In this document: positions 7,274-15,155 of the stretch, piece by piece
How the letters are laid out: every line of letters starts with the position of its first letter
How positions within the stretch are numbered: the first letter of the stretch is position 1
Assembly (NCBI GenBank): GCA_002293475.1
Contig: DBDG01000004.1
Location: 1-19,811 of the forward strand
Origin: Lachnospiraceae bacterium UBA938
GTDB lineage: Bacteria; Bacillota; Clostridia; Lachnospirales; Lachnospiraceae
DNA length: 19,811 nt
Direction of reading: 5' to 3'
The notes under the pieces: generated by a model
Seen by the model: the letters and a program-made list of their open reading frames with translations, nothing else
Databases searched by the model: none
What the model was told of the DNA's origin: nothing
Translations under genes and position numbers: made by a program

Positions 7274-8305
7274 ATGGCACAGGATTCTGAATACAGTTAC
7301 GGTCAACGCATGAAGCCGGACAATAATCATAATCACATCCCACATAGACTTGGTCATGACCATGTTCACAGCTACAATCATGACCATAGTCACAGCCACA
7401 ATCACAGCCGCAATCACAGCCACAGTCATAGCCACGAAGCTGGCGGCAATATCAGGGTAGCTTTTTTCCTGAATCTGATATTTACAGTTATTGAGCTTAT
7501 CGGCGGTGTTTTTACCAACAGCATCGCCATTGTTTCCGATGCCGTCCATGATCTTGGGGACTGCTTATCACTTGGTCTGGCGTGGTATTTTCAGCATCTG
7601 TCGAAGAAAGGCAGCACCCAAGAGTATAGCTACGGTTATAAAAGATTTTCGCTGCTGGGGGCGATCATAAATGCCATCGTGCTGGTGACAGGAAGCATGT
7701 ACATTCTTTCCGAAGCTATTCCCCGGTTATTTAGTCCCCAAGAAACAGATGCCGCCGGCATGCTTGTGCTTGCAGTAATCGGGATCATTATGAACGGAGC
7801 CGCCGTGCTGCGGACTAGGAAAGCAAGTTCGCTCAATGAAAGGGTGGTTTCCCTGCATTTGCTGGAAGATGTGCTGGGCTGGGTAGCGGTTTTAGCCGGT
7901 TCCATTGTCATACATTTTACCGGGCTTACGTGGATTGATCCGCTCCTCTCTATTGTTATTGCTGGTTTCGTACTGATTAATGTATTTAAAAATATCCGTG
8001 AGGTTCTTCCCATTTTACTACAGTGTACTCCCTCAGACATAAGCTGTGAGCACATCGTTGCCGCGCTTAAGGAAATCGAACCGGTCAGCAGCCTCCATGA
8101 CCTACATATCTGGTCGCTGGATGAGGAATATAAGGTTCTTACCGCTCATGTGATTCTGGATCAGCCCTTGGCGATGACTGATTTAGCCCTCCTGAAAAAT
8201 AAAATCCGCCATACGCTAAGCAAAGACGATATCCATCATGCCACCATAGAATTTGAAATGCCGGACGAGGCTTGTGAATTTGCCGACTGCACCGATCTCA
8301 TTTAG
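7274..8305 (+). CDS. CDF-family zinc exporter (CzcD/ZitB type) with His-rich N-terminus
   Basis: 343 residues; an AAAGGAGAA ribosome binding site precedes the ATG. Residues 19-54 hold 15 histidines, mostly as alternating H-x-H, in the cytoplasmic N-terminal extension. Six membrane segments follow between about 60 and 240. The transport site is a two-His/two-Asp set: His92 and Asp96 in VHDLGD (TM2) and His195 and Asp199 in HLLEDVLGW (TM5), the arrangement linked to Zn selectivity in CzcD/ZnT-type members. Residues about 250-343 are the cytoplasmic dimerisation domain (SSLHDLHIWSL). Cys258, Cys334 and Cys339 near the end may add metal ligands. The protein would use the proton gradient to export zinc. 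It is co-transcribed with the ArsR-type sensor and so is probably induced by its metal. His-rich DNA repeats make the minus-strand frame at 7124-7549 a shadow. Confidence 0.95.
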   Translation: MAQDSEYSYGQRMKPDNNHNHIPHRLGHDHVHSYNHDHSHSHNHSRNHSHSHSHEAGGNIRVAFFLNLIFTVIELIGGVFTNSIAIVSDAVHDLGDCLSLGLAWYFQHLSKKGSTQEYSYGYKRFSLLGAIINAIVLVTGSMYILSEAIPRLFSPQETDAAGMLVLAVIGIIMNGAAVLRTRKASSLNERVVSLHLLEDVLGWVAVLAGSIVIHFTGLTWIDPLLSIVIAGFVLINVFKNIREVLPILLQCTPSDISCEHIVAALKEIEPVSSLHDLHIWSLDEEYKVLTAHVILDQPLAMTDLALLKNKIRHTLSKDDIHHATIEFEMPDEACEFADCTDLI

Positions 8306-8314
8306 TAAAAATAG

Positions 8315-8343
8315 TTGTTTTCAGAATTTTCTTATGATAAAAT
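8315..8343 (+). promoter_or_regulatory. Probable promoter of the ECF S-component gene
   Basis: TTGTTT (8315-8320), 17-nt spacer, TAAAAT (8338-8343), starting 9 bp after the zinc-exporter stop. It suggests the S-component gene is transcribed on its own rather than only by readthrough. No terminator hairpin separates the two genes. Confidence 0.55.
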
Positions 8344-8402
8344 AGTCTTAAGTGAATTGTCCATGAAATCATCTTTATTTTCTAAGAAACGGAGCGTACC
8401 CA

Positions 8403-8954
8403 ATGAAAAGCAATGTGTTATGGATAACCCGTACAGCTGTTTTTGTAGCCCTGTTAATTGTCTTTCAGTTTGCAACCGCTTTTTTGAACAATACTCTGAT
8501 AACCGGCTCGCTGGTCAATCTCATGCTGATTATCCCTACGGTCACCTGTGGCTTGGCATCCGGCCTTACAGTCGCCCTGCTGTCGCCAATACTGGCCAAA
8601 TTCTTTGGTATCGGGCCGCTATGGGAGCTCATCCCCTTTATCATATTAGGAAATATTTCTCTGGTAACCGTCTGGTTTATGGCCGGCATCAATAAAAGGT
8701 TCCAACATATCGGCAAACCGCCGCTTCGTATGCTTATCACGGCCATTGCCGCCGCTTTCGTTAAATTCGCCGTCCTTTATGTCTTCATCGTCAAACTCGC
8801 CGTACCGGTACTGCTGAAGCTGCCGGACAAGCAGGCAACGGCCATTTCGGCCATGTTTTCATTCCCGCAGCTTGTTACCGCGCTGGTTGGCGGCGGACTG
8901 ACCATGCTCATCCTGCCTGACCTGCGGAAAGCGATAACTAAACCTAGCTCATGA
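8403..8954 (+). CDS. ECF transporter S-component, substrate unknown
   Basis: 183 residues, very hydrophobic, with about five to six membrane segments: an N-terminal TRTAVFVALLIVFQFAT helix, a VNLMLIIPTVTCGLASG segment, a FIILGNISLVTVWFMAG segment and a C-terminal helix ending before LRKAI. Length and layout match the small membrane substrate-binding subunits of energy-coupling factor transporters, which dock on a shared EcfA/A'/T module that is not in this window. GGAG at 8391-8394 precedes the ATG at 8 nt. The substrate, a vitamin or metal in this superfamily, cannot be assigned; the N-terminus does not resemble ThiT. The zinc genes upstream do not prove a metal link. Its last 11 bp overlap the end of the convergent response-regulator gene. 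Confidence 0.8.
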   Translation: MKSNVLWITRTAVFVALLIVFQFATAFLNNTLITGSLVNLMLIIPTVTCGLASGLTVALLSPILAKFFGIGPLWELIPFIILGNISLVTVWFMAGINKRFQHIGKPPLRMLITAIAAAFVKFAVLYVFIVKLAVPVLLKLPDKQATAISAMFSFPQLVTALVGGGLTMLILPDLRKAITKPSS

Positions 8955-9708
8955 TATGAGCGGCCCGGTACTCGGAAGGCGACACCCCTTTGAGCTTCTT
9001 AAAGACGCGGGAAAAGTATTTTTCGTCCTTAAAGCCGACCTTATAAGCAATCTCATAATTTTTCAAAAAGTTCTGATGTAAATACGTACAGGCATATTCG
9101 ATCCGGATCTCATTCAGACAGTCCACGAAACCGCAGCCTAGGTGCTGTGTAAACAAGGTGGACAGATAGCCGGCTGTGATTCCTGCGCTGTCGGCTACCT
9201 GCTGGGCGGTCAGGTTCTCATCATAATGCTCCCGCATATATTCCACGGCCTTATGTACCGCCGGATTGCGGATAGCTGTCTTTTCCTCCGGCTTACCGGT
9301 CAGCTTATTGATCGGCATACCGGGCGGTAAGCTGTCCAGTTCATCGGCCAGCTCGTTCAGTTTGCTTAAGATATCTGAGGAGCGGCACGGTTTCAGCAGA
9401 TAATCCTTGACGCCGTAGCGGACAGCCTGCTGGGCGTACTTAAAGTCGTCATGGCCGCTTAAGATGACCGTAACCGGGTTGACACCGGCTTCTTTAGCTT
9501 CCTTCATCACTTCGAGACCGTTTTTAAGCGGCATCTGGATGTCCAAGAGCAGGAGCTCAGGACGGTAACGCAAGATAAAGTCAAGCGCCGTCTGGCCGTT
9601 CTCCGCTAGGTATATCTTGTCAAAACGGTCTGTATGCAATTCAATATATTTAGCTATTCCGTTGCGGATCATATCCTCGTCGTCCGCTATCAATAATTTA
9701 ACCGACAT
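8944..9708 (-). CDS. YesN-like response regulator, receiver plus AraC-type DNA-binding domain
   Basis: 254 residues. Residues 1-120 are a CheY-like receiver: acidic pocket Asp9/Asp10, phospho-acceptor Asp56 in LLLLDIQMP, Ser84 in ILSGHDD, and Lys106 in DYLLKPC. A short linker leads to an AraC/XylS double helix-turn-helix at about 147-254, with the signature YKVGFKDEKYFSRVFKKLKG and ending SPSEYRAAHIMS. Regulators of this type are phosphorylated by the partner kinase and activate nearby sugar-transport or glycosidase genes. It is the last gene of the minus-strand operon, 33 bp after the histidine kinase, with a GGGGATAGG-type ribosome binding site. It converges on, and overlaps by 11 bp, the ECF S-component gene. 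Confidence 0.93.
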   Translation of the reverse strand: MSVKLLIADDEDMIRNGIAKYIELHTDRFDKIYLAENGQTALDFILRYRPELLLLDIQMPLKNGLEVMKEAKEAGVNPVTVILSGHDDFKYAQQAVRYGVKDYLLKPCRSSDILSKLNELADELDSLPPGMPINKLTGKPEEKTAIRNPAVHKAVEYMREHYDENLTAQQVADSAGITAGYLSTLFTQHLGCGFVDCLNEIRIEYACTYLHQNFLKNYEIAYKVGFKDEKYFSRVFKKLKGVSPSEYRAAHIMS

Positions 9709-9741
9709 ACCTATCCCCTTTACCTATTCCCTTCCCGCTTT

Positions 9742-11583
9742 TCATGTAGCCGGCGCGTTTCCGCCGTTCCGGCCCCCGGCGCGCTTTTCACCTCTCGGTA
9801 TCCGTATCGTTACTGTCGTCCCAGCTCCCGGTGCACTTTTAACGGTCAGGTTAAAGTCATCATTAAAACGCAGCTGCAGTCGTTCCCTGACATTTTTGAT
9901 CGCGTAACGGCCGATCTTCTGGCCTGATTTTTCTTTGTCCGTCTCCTCCCGCCAGATGGCTCCGATCTGCTCTTTGGTCATGCCGATGCCAGAGTCTTCA
10001 ATGACGAACTCCATCATATCCCCAGCCGGGTAACCCTTTACCGTTAGATAACAGGCCTTGCCGGCATTTTCAAAACCATGCACCACGGCATTTTCTACGA
10101 AGGGCTGTAAGATAAGCTTGGGAATCTCCTCATGTTCCAGCTGCCCGTCGATCTCGATCCGGTAGTCCAGCAGTCTCGTAAAGCGCATTTTCTGGATCTG
10201 GAGGTACTGTGTGATCAGAGCCTTTTCATCGGCCACTGTGATGATCCCCTTGCCCTGCCCTAGCACTAGCCGGAAGAGATTGGAGAGAGCCAAGATATCT
10301 TCGGCAATCTCTTCATTGCCGGTATTCTGAGCCTGCCAGTATAAAGAATCTAAAGTATTGTACAGGAAATGCGGATTGATCTGCGCCTGTAAGGCAATCA
10401 GCTCGCTTTCTTTTTCCCGCAAGGCCATGACATAGTTATTGTCGATCAGGGCTTTAATATCCCTGACCATCCGGTTAAAGCCCGCGGCCACCTCACCTAC
10501 CTCATCTTGGGTGGCTACTTCCACCTGCTGGCTGAAATCCCCGCTCTTAAACTGATCCATAGCAACACAGATCTTCCTGAGCGGATTGGAGATGACGTGG
10601 GACACGAACATAAACACCGGCAGCAAGCCGCCCAGGAAGCCCAGCAGCAATAACAGCGGCTGAACCGCAATTGCCTGCCAGTAACTGGCAAAACTGTCCT
10701 TAGGCACGATCTTGCAGATTATAAAGCCGTTCCGGCTTTTCTGTCTGGTATAAACATGATAGGAACCATGTTCCATATGGATATCCCGCTGCCGGTAATC
10801 CGTCGCCACCAGCTCCGGCGACTTAAGCCATGACACCGTATCCTCATCCACCACGCCGTAGCGGATCAGCTCCTCGCCTTCCGGGTTCAGGATTACGATG
10901 CCTTCTCGCGCATGTACGGCGTTCTCACAGATATTGATATACCTCCCCACCTCGACGCCGATGACCAGAAACCCCAGTGGCTTCGTCAGGGATAGGTCGT
11001 AGATCTCCCGGTAAAGGATCAGCTTGTCGCTGCGGTTGGTCTGGAAGATGCCTAGGTCGTTGCGGGGGATGCGCTTCCAGAATACCTTGCCCTTGCCCTC
11101 CGCGGCTTCTTTATAGATATCCATATTCCTGATCGCATCCATATCGTCTTCATAAGCGCTGCCGTCACTGCATCGTGTAAAAATCCTCACGCCGTTTTCC
11201 GGGAAAATAGCCAAGGTCTTGATATATCCCTTTAAAGCCATGGTATCCCGCAGGAAAACGGTAGGTGCCTGATTCTGCCACAGCTGGCTGTCCGCATTGA
11301 CGGCTTCCGGACGGCTGCTCGCCAATATCCGGGTGATCTCATAATTGACATATATGCTGGTAGAAAAATCGGTCACATCATTCTGCAGCACCTCGATACT
11401 GTCAGCCACGCTGGTGACCTGCATGGCCTGGTTATTGATCTGTTCAGCCAATACATTACGGTAATTGTTAAAAAAAATCACTAGGCTAATGATCAGCAAT
11501 ATCGGCGTAATCACGAGATAACTGTAGAATATTATCTTTTTTCTTATCGTAAACCGGTTGATATAGTCCCTGATCCTCTTCAA
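9742..11583 (-). CDS. YesM-like membrane sensor histidine kinase
   Basis: 613 residues. TM1 is at about 16-38 and TM2 at about 306-331, bracketing an extracytoplasmic sensor domain of about 265 residues (Cache-like by architecture). A HAMP linker (about 332-384) precedes the His_kinase domain of the LytS/YesM type: His405 in QAQINPHFLYNTLDSLYWQA, followed by the ATPase with Asn498 (FVENAVVHGF) and the DSGIGM box at 530-535. The start is TTG at 11583, because an in-frame stop lies upstream and no ATG or GTG is available. That TTG overlaps the stop of a 16-residue upstream ORF, which suggests translational coupling. The C-terminal 15 residues are Gly/Arg/Asn-rich and probably disordered. It sits between the permease genes and the response regulator, so it likely senses the glycan imported by this transporter. 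Confidence 0.92.
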   Translation of the reverse strand: MKRIRDYINRFTIRKKIIFYSYLVITPILLIISLVIFFNNYRNVLAEQINNQAMQVTSVADSIEVLQNDVTDFSTSIYVNYEITRILASSRPEAVNADSQLWQNQAPTVFLRDTMALKGYIKTLAIFPENGVRIFTRCSDGSAYEDDMDAIRNMDIYKEAAEGKGKVFWKRIPRNDLGIFQTNRSDKLILYREIYDLSLTKPLGFLVIGVEVGRYINICENAVHAREGIVILNPEGEELIRYGVVDEDTVSWLKSPELVATDYRQRDIHMEHGSYHVYTRQKSRNGFIICKIVPKDSFASYWQAIAVQPLLLLLGFLGGLLPVFMFVSHVISNPLRKICVAMDQFKSGDFSQQVEVATQDEVGEVAAGFNRMVRDIKALIDNNYVMALREKESELIALQAQINPHFLYNTLDSLYWQAQNTGNEEIAEDILALSNLFRLVLGQGKGIITVADEKALITQYLQIQKMRFTRLLDYRIEIDGQLEHEEIPKLILQPFVENAVVHGFENAGKACYLTVKGYPAGDMMEFVIEDSGIGMTKEQIGAIWREETDKEKSGQKIGRYAIKNVRERLQLRFNDDFNLTVKSAPGAGTTVTIRIPRGEKRAGGRNGGNAPAT

Positions 11584-11630
11584 TATGTAACCCGCCCACG
11601 TCCTTCTTGTCCCGTATCATAGGAACTCAT
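11580..11630 (-). CDS. Small upstream ORF (16 codons) coupled to the histidine-kinase start
   Basis: An ATG at 11628-11630, preceded by AAAAGGAAGC, opens a frame encoding MSSYDTGQEGRGRVTY, which stops at TGA (11580-11582). The stop overlaps the TTG start of the kinase as TTGA. The kinase TTG has no close ribosome binding site of its own, so termination-reinitiation from this ORF would explain how it is translated. No homology is recognised; the peptide itself may not matter. Confidence 0.4.
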   Translation of the reverse strand: MSSYDTGQEGRGRVTY

Positions 11631-11679
11631 GCTTCCTTTTCGATTATCCGTTCTCAGATACTTATGCTACATCTTCATC

Positions 11680-12528
11680 TTACCCTTTGACTGCCCCCAT
11701 TGCAACCCCTTTTGTTATATGCTTATTAAGGATCACATAGACAAGCAGCGCCGGCGCCGCCGTCAGCGCCATGACGGCAAACTGAATCGCATAGTTGGAA
11801 CGGTACTGACCGGTAAAGTCTAATAAGGAAAAAGGCAGGGTCTTCCAGGTAGGCGTACTCAGATAAGTTCTAGCCATCATAAATTCGTTCCAGTTATTTA
11901 AGAATGTCATTATCGACACGGTGGCAATCGACGGCTTCAGCATCGGGGTCACGATCCGGAAGATAACCCGGTAGATCCCGCAGCCGTCCATGACCGCGGC
12001 CTCCTCCATTTCCCGCGGCACCGATTCTAGGAAGCCGATCATCAGGAACAGCCCCTGCGGCAGGGAAAACGCAACATAAGGAATCAGCAGGGCCCAGATG
12101 GTATCCTTGATATGAAGCTGGCTGTATATCATATAGTTGGGCAACAAGGTCGCATGGATTGGGATCATCATCCCTAAAAGCAGCAAGGTCTTCACAAAGC
12201 CGCTTAATTTCCATTTCATCCGGCGGATGGCAAAAGCCGAAACGATCGATATAATAACCACGGACACGACCGCCAGGCTGTTGATGAGAACACTGTTAAA
12301 CAAATACCGCAGCACATGGCCATGCTCAAATGCCGTTACATAATTACTCCATTTTATCTCCTCGGGTATCACCAGTATTCCGCTGGTAAACATCTCAGTA
12401 CTGCTGACAAGCGAGAAGTTGAACAGCCAGATCAAGGGAAACAGCTGAATCACCGCCACAAAAATCAAAACGATCCAAAGGACCGGTTTCCCGATATGAA
12501 ATCTCCTAGTATCTGCTTGTTTTGTCAT
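11680..12528 (-). CDS. Sugar ABC transporter permease, MalG-like
   Basis: 282 residues, six predicted membrane segments (first at about 15-40). The cytoplasmic EAA loop that contacts the ATPase is at about 175-200 (EEAAVMDGCGIYRVIFRIVTP), with the CUT1-family spacing. The N-terminus is short and the C-terminus ends AMGAVKG, typical of MalG-type partners. Ribosome binding site GAAAGGAG precedes the ATG. It lies 16 bp after the MalF-like permease and forms the heterodimeric channel with it. No ATPase gene is present in the operon; CUT1 systems in Firmicutes often share an MsmX-type ATPase encoded elsewhere. Confidence 0.95.
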   Translation of the reverse strand: MTKQADTRRFHIGKPVLWIVLIFVAVIQLFPLIWLFNFSLVSSTEMFTSGILVIPEEIKWSNYVTAFEHGHVLRYLFNSVLINSLAVVSVVIISIVSAFAIRRMKWKLSGFVKTLLLLGMMIPIHATLLPNYMIYSQLHIKDTIWALLIPYVAFSLPQGLFLMIGFLESVPREMEEAAVMDGCGIYRVIFRIVTPMLKPSIATVSIMTFLNNWNEFMMARTYLSTPTWKTLPFSLLDFTGQYRSNYAIQFAVMALTAAPALLVYVILNKHITKGVAMGAVKG

Positions 12529-12544
12529 AGCTAACTCCTTTCAC

Positions 12545-13417
12545 CTATGCTTCCGTCTCGGCAAATACTCTGTTTAAAAAGACCGTCACCATCAGGCAGA
12601 TAACAATAAAGATCACGCCGATGGCATTGCCGTAGCCATAGCGGAACGACTCAAAAGCCTGCTGATACAGATAGTTGGCCGTAAACTGGGTGCTGTCTCC
12701 CGGCCCGCCGCCGGTCAGCAGGTAAACGGTTTCCATCTGCTTCAAGGCTGAGATGATCGCCATCGTAACATTGACCTGGATTACCGGCTTCATCAGCGGC
12801 AAGGTAATCCGCAGAAAAGTATTTTTTTGATCCGCGCCGTCGATGGAAGCCGCCTCATAGAGCACTGGGTCGATATTTTTGATCCCGGTATAATAGATCA
12901 GCATGCCCCAGCCAAACCCATGCCAGATCAAGACTACCAGCACCGACCAGATGGCGTTATCCTGGCTGAGCCAGTTGATCTGCCCCGGAAACCCTAGAAA
13001 AGCCAGTACCTTGTTCAGGAAGCCAAAATCCGGGTTATACACTGATTTCCACAGAAAGGCAATAACGGCCACTGAAATAACATTAGGGATGAAATAAATA
13101 CAGCGAAAGATACCTTCCGCCCGGCCCTGCAGCCGGTCCAGCACTACCGCGACAAGGATGGCAATCGGATGCTGGATCAAGATGAAACCGATCGCCAACA
13201 GCAAGGAATTGCGGAGTGCCAAGCCGAATTTATCATCTTTAAACAGATTGGCAAAGTTCTCAAAGCCGATCATGTCGTAGCTTCCCATGCCCGAATAGTT
13301 AGTAAATCCATAAAAAACACTGAGGATGACCGGCCCGAGGATGGCAAACAGAAAAAGCAGCAAACCAGGCAGGATCAAGGTTAAAATGACAACTTTATTC
13401 CTATATAACTTATCCAT
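12545..13417 (-). CDS. Sugar ABC transporter permease, MalF/UgpA-like
   Basis: 290 residues with six predicted membrane segments (first at about 9-35, ILTLILPGLLLFLFAILGP). The EAA loop is at about 188-210 (YEAASIDGADQKNTFLRITLP), matching binding-protein-dependent CUT1 permeases. It lacks the long N-terminal extension of enterobacterial MalF, as is usual in Gram-positive oligosaccharide systems. AAAGGAG lies about 12 nt before the ATG, a slightly long spacing. It is separated from the upstream solute-binding-protein gene by a 126-bp gap holding a large hairpin, which probably sets a lower expression level for the permeases. Confidence 0.95.
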   Translation of the reverse strand: MDKLYRNKVVILTLILPGLLLFLFAILGPVILSVFYGFTNYSGMGSYDMIGFENFANLFKDDKFGLALRNSLLLAIGFILIQHPIAILVAVVLDRLQGRAEGIFRCIYFIPNVISVAVIAFLWKSVYNPDFGFLNKVLAFLGFPGQINWLSQDNAIWSVLVVLIWHGFGWGMLIYYTGIKNIDPVLYEAASIDGADQKNTFLRITLPLMKPVIQVNVTMAIISALKQMETVYLLTGGGPGDSTQFTANYLYQQAFESFRYGYGNAIGVIFIVICLMVTVFLNRVFAETEA

Positions 13418-13475
13418 ATCTGTCCTATGCTCCTTTACTTTTGTATGCGTGACGTGGTTACCGATGAACAGTAAC

Positions 13476-13529
13476 CAAATAGCCGCTGCCTACTATGAAA
13501 GCTCTGCTTTCACAGTAGGCAGCTATTTG
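13476..13529 (-). promoter_or_regulatory. Long intercistronic stem-loop between binding-protein and permease genes
   Basis: A near-perfect hairpin of about 24-25 bp: arms CAAATAGC...GCCTACT.TGAAAGC and GCTTTCA.AGTAGGC...GCTATTTG, with one mismatched pair, a small bulge and a 3-nt loop. It begins about 14 nt after the binding-protein stop. No T tract follows on the transcribed strand, so full termination is unlikely. It resembles the 3' mRNA-stabilising hairpins after malE-type genes, which raise binding protein over permease. Confidence 0.7.
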
Positions 13530-13543
13530 CCGTAAAGATTATT

Positions 13544-14935
13544 TTAAGGGGCGCACGCTTCCGCCAGTGTCGCTAGGAAAGCTTCGATGCTCATACTGCC
13601 ATTGGATACGCTCTGAATATTGGATTCAATAGTTGTCTTAAGCAGCGAGGAACCGTTATCATTTATCGGTGTTCCGGAAGTATTGGTCGCTTGATTGATA
13701 ATATCAATAAAGATCTTCTGCAGTTCAGTCTCCGTCCCGGTCATAAATTCCGACTGATCCTGGGCCGACATGCCGACCCCGTTTTCCCAGCCGTACTTCG
13801 AGAGTTTTTCCGGCAGATACATGTAGTTCAGGAACTTGATGGCTTCTTCCTTCACTTCCGAGCTGGCCGAAACGCCATAGCCACCGCCGTTCCATGCGGC
13901 AATATCGGTTGCCTGGCCCTGGCCGCCTTCCACTACCGGCATAAAGAAGGCCCGGATATTGGTGCGTACTTCCTCGGGAATATCCTGATTCAGTGCCATA
14001 GAGGCTTCCCAGCTGCCCATATAGAACATCGCCGCCTGGCCGTTCGTAAAGAGGCTCATCGCCGTGCCGTAATCCTGGGAATCATAGCCGGTCTGGAACA
14101 AGCCGGCATCATCCGCATCAATCAGCAGCTGTACCGCTTCCGCAAATACCGGGTTGGAGAAGTCGGCATTGTTAATGGCTTCCTTGGAAGTATTGGCAAC
14201 ATCGCCATTCAGCTTTAAGACAAGGTCGGTGAGATAAATCGCCATCGGCCAGCCTTCGCCGCCGTCCATCGCCACCGGTACAAACCCGGCATCCTGGATG
14301 GTTCCGGCCAGTTCCAGGAGCTCCGCATAAGTAGCGGGAACCGTCCAGCCATTATCATTGAACATCTTTTCATTGTAGTAAAAGGCCATGATATCTGTAT
14401 TTCTCGGTAGCCCATACAGCTTGCCGTCCTTTTTGAAGCCTTCCATGGAACCCGGAATAAAGCCGTAATCCGCATAGTCCGCTTCGTTCAGCTCCGCTAG
14501 GACGCCGGCATCCAGTACTTCGTCAAGGAACGAAGGCTGGCCCCAGATATTGACTACATCCGGCATGCCGTCCATGGCATAAGCTTTGAACTTGGTCTTA
14601 TAGGACTCGTCATCCAAGGCTTCAACTTCAATCGTGATGTGGGGATTTGCCGCCATATATTCGTCGATGATCATCTGTTCAATCAACCCCTGGCCGTTCT
14701 GCCGGTCCGGCAGGTTGCTAAAAAGCCGCAGGGTGATCGGTTCTGCATCGGCATCATCGCCGCCGTCATCAGCCGGTTCTTGCGGTTCGGCAGGCTCCGC
14801 CGGTTCTGTCGGTTCTGTCGGTTCCGAGACAGATGTGTCGGGCGCCGTTGTCGTGGTTTCCGTAGCGCCGCAGCCGGCCAGCATTACGGCAGACATAGCT
14901 ACGGTAATCAGTAATGCAATTATTTTTGTTTTCAT
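13544..14935 (-). CDS. Extracellular solute-binding lipoprotein, family 1 (CUT1 sugar transporter)
   Basis: 463 residues. The signal peptide ends in a lipobox LAGC with Cys22 as the lipidated residue. A Thr/Glu/Pro/Ala tether (about 25-65, repeats of EPTEP and EPAEP) links it to the binding domain that starts near PITLRLFSNLPDRQ. The fold shows family-1 hallmarks: the YMAANPHITIEVEAL strand, the GMPDVVNIWGQPSF region, GLPRNTDIMAFYYNEKMF and the AAMFYMGSWE helix. It would sit on the outer membrane face and deliver a sugar or oligosaccharide to the two permeases. It is the first gene of the operon, with GGGAGG 7 nt or so before the ATG. The ligand is not readable; the neighbouring GlcNAc-releasing enzymes make an amino-sugar oligosaccharide a fair guess. 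Confidence 0.95.
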   Translation of the reverse strand: MKTKIIALLITVAMSAVMLAGCGATETTTTAPDTSVSEPTEPTEPAEPAEPQEPADDGGDDADAEPITLRLFSNLPDRQNGQGLIEQMIIDEYMAANPHITIEVEALDDESYKTKFKAYAMDGMPDVVNIWGQPSFLDEVLDAGVLAELNEADYADYGFIPGSMEGFKKDGKLYGLPRNTDIMAFYYNEKMFNDNGWTVPATYAELLELAGTIQDAGFVPVAMDGGEGWPMAIYLTDLVLKLNGDVANTSKEAINNADFSNPVFAEAVQLLIDADDAGLFQTGYDSQDYGTAMSLFTNGQAAMFYMGSWEASMALNQDIPEEVRTNIRAFFMPVVEGGQGQATDIAAWNGGGYGVSASSEVKEEAIKFLNYMYLPEKLSKYGWENGVGMSAQDQSEFMTGTETELQKIFIDIINQATNTSGTPINDNGSSLLKTTIESNIQSVSNGSMSIEAFLATLAEACAP

Positions 14936-15091
14936 TGTCTTCCTCCCTATGTTCGTGTTTAATTATGAATGCTGCTACTATATTCGCATTGTAACATTTT
15001 GTCGGGAGGGAAAGTAGATAATAATTTTTGAAAATGGTGGAGTATTTTTTAAACTTTTGTCTTAAAGGCCGCTTGTGCAATGCTGCTGTTA

Positions 15092-15121
15092 TATACTATA
15101 GTATAATGATGTCGGGGTCAA
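15092..15121 (-). promoter_or_regulatory. Candidate promoter with overlapping 14-bp palindrome upstream of the ABC/two-component operon
   Basis: On the minus strand, TTGACC (15121-15116), 17 nt, TAGTAT (15098-15093). The -10 lies inside a perfect palindrome TATACTATAGTATA (15092-15105), which could be an operator. It leaves a leader of about 150 nt before the binding-protein ATG. The remaining 14936-15090 region holds an AT-rich leader and no gene that I can support. Confidence 0.4.
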
Positions 15122-15155
15122 AAAGTAATGGCGCCCGCTATTCGGACATGGTCAA

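Noticed and set aside
7124..7549. Minus-strand open frame opposite the zinc-exporter start
   Set aside because: It is a by-product of the His-codon repeats on the plus strand and has no recognisable protein features or ribosome binding site.
8315..8695. Plus-strand frame overlapping the ECF S-component gene
   Set aside because: The frame gives a low-hydrophobicity, feature-free protein, whereas the overlapping frame from 8403 gives a typical S-component with a GGAG site.
14769..15080. Minus-strand frame spanning the binding-protein gene start and its leader
   Set aside because: It reads through the signal-peptide coding region in another frame and lacks protein features; the lipobox-bearing frame is clearly the real one.
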